Origin: Silene conica
Lineage: Eukaryota; Streptophyta; Magnoliopsida; Caryophyllales; Caryophyllaceae
Direction of reading: 5' to 3'
Assembly: GCA_029255685.2 (NCBI GenBank)
Contig: CM055312.2
Span: forward strand, 4,612,649-4,676,648
Length of the DNA stretch: 64,000 nt
Both the position numbers and the translations under genes were made by a program. Under the pieces are notes generated by a model that was not told where the DNA came from, searched no databases, and worked only from the letters and a program-made list of their open reading frames with translations. This document shows, piece by piece, positions 57,901 through 64,000 of the stretch. How positions within the stretch are numbered: the stretch's first letter is position 1; every line of letters starts with the position of its first letter.

Positions 57901-58188
57901 AAGAATGAGGATGCTAGTTTCACTAGCGGGAAGTTGTTTAGTCCGAAGAAGAGAGACCGTGATAAAGAGCAAGGAAAACCAAGTTGTGCTAGTTCTTTTA
58001 AAGACCCTTTGGTTGAAAAAGGGGACCTAGAGGAGCTAATTGCCGGAAAAGATGTCAAAGCTCGAAAGTTGATGATGAGCAAGATGGAAACTCGAAGTGA
58101 GAGCAAAGTGGAAGCCCCGGCCGCGGCTTTTGACCTTTTCTTAAGGTCACTAGTTAGCATGGACGAGATTTCCACCTTCAAAGATTGA
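54967..58188 (+). CDS. Athila-type gag-protease
   Basis: About 1073 residues from ATG 54967 without interruption. The N-terminus has EPERLFRALRRKTIARVRI. A retrotransposon gag domain spans about 120-320 (FSGASHEDAHGHLRKFKGKV, PYSLTDKADRWLNVH, FLAKYYPSSKTAMLRNEITQ). A zinc knuckle CDLCGGNGHTFEVC lies near 360-373. Residues about 440-550 are extremely Asn/Gln-rich (NPNFNNNPNFNNNNQNNNQN). The protease at about 800-960 has ALCDLGASVSVMPL (active Asp in DLGAS), FVILGRPFLAT and GATIDVKRGKLSF. It ends soon after, with no RT. Gag packages element RNA and the protease would mature it. The intact frame suggests recent activity or selection. Confidence 0.88.
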   Translation: MPRGDSNSLLSTSEPERLFRALRRKTIARVRIASQASTSHSNPSSSEPPSPNQSNPSPTSDNFDNQFYQSPPPSPHVPNNPQIHTMAALRDHNRPNHNDTTNPINFGALVPQNFEIHPSQMSSIEKNAFSGASHEDAHGHLRKFKGKVAMIKKTGVPEETLRLMLFPYSLTDKADRWLNVHAPNTFTTWDDLATAFLAKYYPSSKTAMLRNEITQFQQDEGESLGEAWDRYQDLLAKCPHHGIPTWYTTQTFFQTLHPRTKEMVNASAGGSFDHLPHETGTELIKKIVDSEENYGTRGNVLRRSSKYPSEHLSNSKVNEETNAKLDMLTKKLEELTKGSTSKETKSNVPGMYQVNSVASCDLCGGNGHTFEVCANNSIEGSGSEEELYAFQAFNNSRGQNTFKPNSNYYHQGIRGSPYMSYKSTNVLNPHQIQQPQVQNAPGFQPRGGNFNPRNHYNNNNFYQGNQSNQANQGFAPNFNDQGYNNPNFNNNPNFNNNNQNNNQNHTQHQNQNFNPPPFQNNFHNNQNQNQNFHNQGFNDPNFVQQNPNLNSQMPKRNSQVGVPRNDYGFALPLTNTPHQEPSSETQVGELLKLVKNMQTTHNQEMMNLRNANQKEIREMKARVASQALANPQRPPGGFLAQGQSSRDASKHHGVNAIMTNADEQPMLETTSSGEKPSLEQLMTVFGGDIEEEAMVMVPDVSPETSDQDGMNEDLFVMEQVKEFPKKKRVEGKVNVEKGKSVVEEESEHEEGLIERRVCEFFRKITKGDPRCEELMKLVEEVEATIPSREKKREVNAIMSAKKVPSTLPIKLGDPGSFSINCYVGGKKIENALCDLGASVSVMPLAMAKKLDIKNLSPATTSITLADGTEKLPLGVLEDAIVKVGNLSIPTDFLILDVPVGSNSFVILGRPFLATGGATIDVKRGKLSFEVGKEVAEFELPKAPGTSYKGKNVGMVASLMVNDIPKLLDEKGIMKSMTLKNEDASFTSGKLFSPKKRDRDKEQGKPSCASSFKDPLVEKGDLEELIAGKDVKARKLMMSKMETRSESKVEAPAAAFDLFLRSLVSMDEISTFKD

Positions 58189-58456
58189 AGAGTGTTCATG
58201 AAAGGTTTGGTGGAGTCACTTAACAACCACCATTTGTAAGTATTAGTTTCCTTTAGTTCATCTAGTTTGCATGTTAGTTTCTTTCTTAGTTCGGTTTTTA
58301 GTTTAATTTTTATAGCTTGCATGTGAGTATTGGATATGTTGGTTACTTGTTTGTTGATGATTCATGAGTATAGTCGGAGGATTATGGGCAAAACCGTTTT
58401 TGGCAAGTTGATTTTTATGTTCAAGTAAATTATTTCTCGAAATTGTGTACAGGTAC

Positions 58457-59110
58457 TCCCAGCCGGCCTACCGGCCGACGGTCCCATACCGGCTGGGAGG
58501 ACCTGGACACATTTCTGTTTTTGATGATTTATTTGGACAGATTTCAGATTTTGCATCCCCAGCCTGTACCTAACCGGCCGCCGGTCAGCCGGCTGAGAAG
58601 ACGAATACTTATTCAAAAATCGAAAACTCAAGGAAGCTTGATTCCCAGCCGGTAGGCCGGCAGCCGGTCCACCGGCTGAGAATCATGAGTGTGAACCATT
58701 AATGAAGAAAAGGCAAAGGAGGAAGCACCCCAGCCGGTCGGCCGGCAGCCGGTCCACCGGCTGGGAGTTTTTGTAAGCGAAGAAATTGAAGAAAAGAAGA
58801 CGAAGAATGTTTCCCAGCCGGTCGGCCGGCAGCCGGTCCACCGGCTGGGAGTTTTTGTAAGCGAAGAAATTGAAGAAAAGAAGACGAAGAATGTTTCCCA
58901 GCCGGTCGGCCGGCAGCCGGTCCGCCGGCTGGGAGCTTTTGTGAGTGAGTTTGAAGGAGAAGAGAAGACGAAGGGAAGCTGAAGACGGATTTTGAGCCGG
59001 TCCGCCGGCTCAGAATCAAATCCCCTTATAAAATTTTCGAAAAACCAAAAAATTCCAAACCCTAACTCCCAGCCGGTCGGCCGGCGGCCGGTCCCAAACC
59101 GGCTGGGAGT
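58457..59110. repeat. Array B: eight GC-rich palindromic modules inside the element
   Basis: Modules near 58457-58499, 58557-58599, 58643-58682, 58727-58767, 58812-58852, 58896-58936, 58993-59013 (short) and 59067-59110. Same design as array A (CAGCCGGT ... ACCGGCTGGG). Starts are mostly 84-86 bp apart in the middle. Two spacers there are virtually identical, so this part is a true ~85-bp tandem repeat. Spacers share gaagaaattgaa..gaaaa with array A. Confidence 0.92.
59027..59033 (+). promoter_or_regulatory. Possible internal TATA box before the env-like ORF
   Basis: TATAAAA after module 7 and about 270 bp upstream of ATG 59300, followed by a long CT-rich leader (59150-59290). Similar in layout to the LTR promoter. 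Candidate only. Confidence 0.4.
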
Positions 59111-59299
59111 GTTCTGTCGCGTAAATTAAAAGCTTCGTGAGCCTCATTCCTTCTTCATTTCTTCCTCATTTCACCTCATTTCTTCTTCTCTCTTCCTTAT
59201 TTCCTCCTCTTCCTTTCATCCCTTACCTTCAAAAACACCACCAAACTCTCCCAAATCAAAACCCCCTTCACTCCCTCATCACCTCACCTTCAAATAGCC

Positions 59300-61026
59300 A
59301 TGTCTGGAAGAACGGAAAGGCGATCGAAATCAAGGCACGACCCTATGGTGGAGCAAGAAGTGCAGAATGTGATGGATAGTAGCAACATTGGCCCGGATCC
59401 TTGCTTTCCCGGACTCCACTTTGCTACAATTCAACAAAAAGGTAATTTCACCTATTTTAAGCATCGCCCCCTTCACCCGACTAGGTTTATTGATAGAGCC
59501 GGTTTGAGGGAATTAGGGATTGAGAAAATAACCGCGGCTCTTTTTGAGGGTATGGGTATGAAAACTTTGTATGAAACGAAACCGGTTCACACATCTCCCC
59601 GGTTAACTTGGGAATTTTTGAGTTCTTTGGTAGTCACTAAGAACCGAACCATGGGAAAAGTTGCCTTCTTAGAGTTCCGATTGATGAATAGGGAACACCG
59701 TCTCACATTAGTGGAATTTGCCTTAATTTTTGGGCTCGACGGAAAATTGCCCATTAAGCCTCCGGAGGGCTTTAATACCGAGCTCATTTGGACAGCCATC
59801 ACCGGTCTTGTAAGTGATAGAAACAAAAAGAAACCGGCTAATAGGGTGCATTTGGCACCGATTAGGATATGGCATAGGTTCATGGGGTGGACCGTTTTCT
59901 CTAGGGATGAACCGCATAATTTCACTACTACGGAGCTCGAGATACTTGGTTGTTATTTGGTTGGTGGCCCGAAACTCAACATTGCTCACCATATGGCCCT
60001 TCATTTGAGTAGGTTGGCATCCCAACCTCAGCTTACTACCCCTATTTGTGTTGGGGGGATGGTCACTTTGATTGCCAGTAACCGTTGTTAGAGGCACTTC
60101 ACTGTTGACTACATTCAGGGTGAGAACGTGTTATCTCGCCGATACTTACAGGAGGCTTTGGGGTGGATCAAGTATAACCCCAGCGATCGTAATGAGTATT
60201 GGCAGATTCGCGTAGATAATAAGTTCAGGAACTCTGTGCCCTTGCCTAACACTGAGAGGATGAGGGTTGTGCCCGGGAACACCTCCTACCTCCTTGATAT
60301 AGAGGTGGACCCCGAGGAGCTCCCTCCCGACCAGCGTGCTCCGAGAGTTTACACCAGAGATAGAGTCGGTGCCACTCCTTCCGACCTCCAGTTTGAGCCA
60401 TTTCAGCAGCCCCCCATTACCATGTCCCAGTTCCAGAGTGGTCCCTCATACTTCCAGGGATCTACCTCCGCCTCCGGTTCATCTTCATCTTCATGCCCCC
60501 AAGAGCTTATCGATTTCATGGCCCGGGTTGACTTAGGAATGAAGAAAGCAGCGGATCTAGCAGACGAGCGCCAAACATTGGCCGATGAGCGTCATAGGGA
60601 TGTGACCTATAGGCTTGATTACCTCTACCATGATCAAGCCTATGGGACATTTCCGAGTTATGATCAGTCCGTCCGCCAGGGTCTTCATCATCCGGACAGT
60701 GGTCGACCGTCATACTACATGCCTCCTGATAGGGGTTATGTGCCCCCCGAGGGGCGTTTTTACGGGGAGATTAATGTTTCCCCGGGGTACTTCTCCAACC
60801 CGATCTTTCCCCCGAATTTTCGTGGAGTCCCGGACCCTCCCCCTCGAGGACACCCTTCTCCTCATGGCATGTACGGTGATCCGGGAGCTAGTGGCTCGCA
60901 CGCCTCTCCCTTCCGTGATTTCGTGACCAACCCGGGAGACTACATGGTAGTAGATGAGGGCAATGGAGAGGGAGATGTAAGCGGTACCGGAGGTGATGGA
61001 GATGATGATGATGGTGATGAGTGACC
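59300..61026 (+). pseudogene. Athila ORF1/env-like ORF with one in-frame UAG
   Basis: From ATG 59300 the frame runs to 61026, about 575 codons, with a single UAG at 60089-60091 (after ASNRC). The first half has the Athila ORF1-type signature: DRAGLRELGIEKITAALFEG, LEFRLMNREHRLTLVEFALI and VHLAPIRIWHRFMGWTVFS. The second half is Pro/Gly-rich with an acidic tail (EGDVSGTGGDGDDDDGDE). No signal peptide or convincing membrane helix is visible. In Athila elements this ORF follows integrase. Here it follows gag-protease directly. Function unproven. It may be a dead copy or rely on readthrough. Confidence 0.7.
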
Positions 61027-63950
61027 ACCTTTGGAGGTGGTTGATGATGATTATGCTCCCCATGGAAAAATCCAAAGCAAGTAACTCCCTTAATCCAAAT
61101 TTCGATTTAGTTTGCATTTTCCTTTCTAGAATGCATTTAGAGTAGTTAGTTTAGTTTAGTTAGTATGTTTTAGTTTTCTTTTCATGTTTTCATATCATTA
61201 GTTTAGATGCATATAGTTGCATTCATGTAAATGCATTAGATTTCCATTTTGTATCATATTGTCACATATAGCTTGCATACATGTAGTTTAGAGCATTTAG
61301 TTTGCATTTAGTCTAGTTTTTAGTTTTTCATTTCTTTTGTTTACCTTTGTTTTTATTGCTTTCATAAAAATCAAAAATCCAAAAAAATTGAAAAACCAAA
61401 AACTTTCAAAAACATGTTCTTTATTTTCCGGTTTTCCTCCTCACATTATGCATATAAATAAGTGTGGGGAGGAAGAACCGTTTATTTCAAAAGAATACAA
61501 AAACAAGTTTTTATTTTCTCAAAAATTTCAAAAAAGCCAAAAACATGTTGTTTTCGTTCTTTTTCTTCATTTCCCCCTTGCACTTTGTTCCATTGAGGAC
61601 AATGTAAATCTTAAGTGTGGGGAGGGAAAATATCCACTTTGTGAATATTTGTTTGCTTTTGTAAATATGAAAAAACTTCAAAAATACTAAAAAATCGAAA
61701 AATTTCAAAAATTTCAAAAAATATGTCCTTCCTTTCCTTTGTTTTAGTTCTTTGTTTGTTTTGTATATATATGTTTGTTGGACTAACAAGTGGCAGATGC
61801 GACGACAACCCGAGGTATTAGGAGAATGAAGATGCTTGGTATACTCTTTCCTACTTCTTTCTCCCCCTCCCGATTTCTTTTTATGTTGATATCATGAAGG
61901 AGAACGGGATTTTTGTGCCTTGGATGTTCCTTCGGGGAACTTGTGGTTGTTGTGGTTGATGTGCTGTTAGTTTAGCCTTCTAGTTGTTGCTTGTTTGTTG
62001 TGTTTAGTTTTAGTTTGCTTTTGTTTCACATGCCTTTTCATTTTCATAGTTTTGTGAATATGTGTTAGTCGGTTTTTCCGTTTTGTTTTTGTTTGTAAAT
62101 ATGCATAGGAGGTTGAATAGTGGAGGGTCTATGCCGTCAATGATGATTTTTGTCTTGCCTGTGTCTTTCCCCTCCTAATAGCTTGCATCGTTGATGTCAC
62201 CTTGTTAGGGTTCTTGCTTGCAAGGACCCGGAAGTCTAGGCTTAATGACCAAGTTTCGACCACCTTGTGAGACCGTGTTAGACCTTGACTCGACCTAAGA
62301 CCGACCTTAGCTACTCAAATGTGAGGATAGAGCCTCCTTTATAGTCGGTCCATCAAACCGACTCAGTTTAGGATTGTGAGTAGTCCTCCTTACGTGGTGT
62401 GTTATGTCTATACGCATAAGAATGACGCTCATTCCTTATTTCCGTGATTTATGTTCATGTGCATGTGAGACAACTTTTGTTCCAAATAAATCAACTCCAC
62501 ATTTGCCAAATTAGCCTTGTTTTGACCCTTGTATCTTATTTCCCTTTTGTTTAACCACTTTGAGCCTTAACCTTTTCATTTGGCCTAAACTACTAAATGA
62601 ACTACATCCCAAAAGCATCCTTCCTTGATCAAGAATGGTTGCTTTTATGGTGATTTGTTAGTGGTAGAGTCAGGAATTTAGATGCCGGTTGGTGGCTTCT
62701 TCCGTTGTGGTCGTTACTTTGTGTTTGTTTGGTGTTTGGGAGTTCGAAAAAGAAAAGAAAAGAGAAAAAAAAATGAAAAAAGAAAGAAAATAGAAAGTCA
62801 AAGAAAAAAAAAAGTTGAAAAAGTCTTGAAAAATTCAAAAAGAAAAATGTACATACGTGTTTTGAAAAAGAAAAAGGCTAGCAACAAGTCCCTTCCATCA
62901 AGGGGACATAGAAAAAGCCGTTGCTACAATAATGCGGTCTTTTGATGTTTTTGCACGCGTGCCGGGTTTACACATTTTTTGCATGAGATTTGATTTTCAA
63001 GTCGTGTGTTAGGGTGTAGACGTTGTTCGGTGTTTCTAATAATGACCGCTTTGTCTAAGTTTGTGATGGGTCCGATTTTTCCAAACTAAGTGGGATTTAT
63101 GCAATTTTTGCTTGGTTTTGCAAAAGCCAAAGTTAGGGCATAGACGTTGCTTAGTTGTTGTAATAAGGTGTTGTGTTGATTTTGGCGATCATTCTTGTTT
63201 TTGAGCCTCAAATCCTAGAACGGTGCTTGCACCAAACCTTTTTCACCCAACCCAAGCCCCATTACATCCTTTTGGTTGTTCTCATCATGTGCATTTGCAT
63301 TTTTCATTGATTTTTGGATGGAGTACCATTCTAGATTGCGGGCATGCTTCGCAAGTTGAGGTAGGCGAGTGATTTTGGTTACTTTTTGTCACAAAAATCG
63401 CCCCCTTTCTTTCCTTGTGTGTTGAGCGTCACCTGTGAGAGTCGGTACTTAGGGTTCTTTTATCGGTTATGGGTCTTGCATGGAGTCGAATCATGTGTGT
63501 GTCGTGTCATTCTTGGAAGTATAGCTTAGTACTTCCGTTTGCCCGCCTTGAATTAGTTTCTTGGTCTTTTGTGATGTTATTCTTGGTTGCTTGAGCTTGA
63601 TTTAGGGGTTTGACACCGTGGTTAGACTTTGAGTCGGCATCCTCCGCTATAGGCCTCCTTTGTTTTGTTTTTCAAAACCCCGCTTGAATGAGGGAAGCGG
63701 TTTTCTTTTCCTTTTCCCGATGCATGTTGCTTGTCTATACGTGTTATGTTTTTACTTGTTGGCATCAAAAATTTTGTAGCAAGACCATACTTGCCTTGCA
63801 ATAGGGCATTCTTCCTCATGAATGTCAAATTGTGAGTTGAAAGGGCTACGGGTGTAGCTAAACCCGATTCGGCTTATAGTTAGCTTAGTTAGTTTGTTTC
63901 TTTGTTTTTAATAAGGGTTATGTAGTTACTTGATCTCTTACTCGAGGACG
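61027..63950. other. Long 3' non-coding region of the Athila-type element
   Basis: About 2.9 kb without a supported gene. It contains two internal copies of the polypurine-like aagtgtgggga (61460-61470 and 61613-61623), many short aaaatt/caaaa runs, and a purine-rich tract at 62745-62860. Long 3' non-coding DNA is usual for Athila relatives. Confidence 0.6.
62745..62860. repeat. A/G-rich tract
   Basis: Nearly uninterrupted purines (aagaaaagaaaagagaaaaa and following) on the plus strand. Low complexity. An open frame here is a composition artefact. Confidence 0.8.
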
Positions 63951-63960
63951 AATAAAGTTT

Positions 63961-63975
63961 AAGTGTGGGGAATTC
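63961..63975 (+). other. Polypurine tract of the Athila-type element
   Basis: AAGTGTGGGGAATTC lies directly before the LTR start TGATGAGCCC, the standard Athila arrangement. Confidence 0.85.
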
Positions 63976-64000
63976 TGATGAGCCCAAATTCGGTCGTTAT
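63976..64000 (+). repeat. Start of the 3' LTR (cut by window end)
   Basis: The first 25 bp (TGATGAGCCCAAATTCGG and on) are identical to the start of the solo LTR at 52327. Confidence 0.93.

Larger units (their letters stand above)
54803..64000 (+). mobile_element. Athila-type element lacking its 5' LTR and RT-integrase, running off the window
   Basis: Interior with gag-protease, a second ORF of Athila ORF1/env-like type and long non-coding DNA, ending with a polypurine tract and the LTR start at 63976. The 5' LTR is absent: copia sequence abuts at 54802. No reverse transcriptase, RNase H or integrase lies between 58188 and 63975, so the element depended on a relative. Only 25 bp of the downstream LTR are visible. 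Confidence 0.85.

Noticed and set aside
58457..59110. Regularly spaced palindromes with unlike spacers resemble a CRISPR array
   Set aside because: This is a plant retrotransposon: LTR, gag and Athila ORF surround it, spacers are partly duplicated, and no cas genes exist. Treated as a transposon-internal repeat.
62682..62945. Lys-rich ORF
   Set aside because: A product of the purine-rich tract in the non-coding part of the Athila element.
52327..63975. A single full-length Athila element with 5' LTR at 52327 and 3' LTR at 63976
   Set aside because: Copia coding sequence continues at 53904 right after the LTR and a GCTAT duplication flanks 52327-53903, so that LTR is a separate solo LTR.
1..64000. 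tRNA, rRNA or organelle-derived insertions
   Set aside because: I found no cloverleaf-like tRNA gene, rRNA segment or recognisable plastid or mitochondrial gene by reading. A dedicated scan could still find a short one.

Overview
This is nuclear DNA from a flowering plant. The evidence is spliced genes with GT-AG introns, AT-rich intergenic DNA full of MITE-like elements, a coiled-coil NB-ARC LRR resistance gene, and nested LTR and LINE retrotransposons of plant-specific lineages (Tat with an antisense ORF, Athila, copia, plant L1 with RNase H). A eudicot is likely. I cannot name the species from sequence alone.

Layout. Positions 445-5243 (minus) hold a four-exon RNA polymerase I subunit A49 gene whose 3.25 kb first intron is a decayed tandem array with a short telomere-like tract. 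About 0.4 kb upstream of its start codon, a plant L1-type LINE (5656-22636) is inserted with a 13-bp target duplication. The LINE is itself split by a young Tat-lineage Ty3 retrotransposon (9199-19453, minus; LTRs look identical; 5-bp target duplication GGAAT). That element carries gag, protease and polymerase in one frame separated by two UAG codons, plus a four-exon ORF on the opposite strand.

From 22650 to 34150 lie MITEs and three ordinary host genes: an L18a-like membrane protein (25137-27972, plus), a tetraspanin (28739-29960, plus) and N-myristoyltransferase NMT1 (30355-31662, minus) with a 2.2 kb leader intron. From 34600 to 37500 is a block of DNA elements: a 1.2 kb Helitron remnant with both termini, a low-complexity element built on GAACT/GAGCT repeats, and a Tourist-like MITE.

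A large five-exon CC-NB-ARC-LRR gene occupies 39640-47014 (minus). Upstream of it, on the same strand, lies a second copy of the NMT1 promoter, leader, leader intron and first ~70 codons (47481-50226), so a duplicated housekeeping promoter points at the resistance gene.

From 50620 to the window end is another nest. A truncated copia element is interrupted by a 1577-bp solo LTR (TSD GCTAT) of an Athila-type family. The copia then breaks at a point resembling the Athila primer-binding site and continues as the interior of an Athila-type element. That interior has gag-protease and an Athila ORF1/env-like ORF, but no reverse transcriptase or integrase, and the next LTR begins at 63976. The most unusual structure is a set of regularly spaced ~40-bp GC-rich palindromes. 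They occur upstream of the TATA box in the LTR (4 copies) and again upstream of a TATA-like box before the env-like ORF (8 copies), which suggests that a promoter module was copied inside the element.
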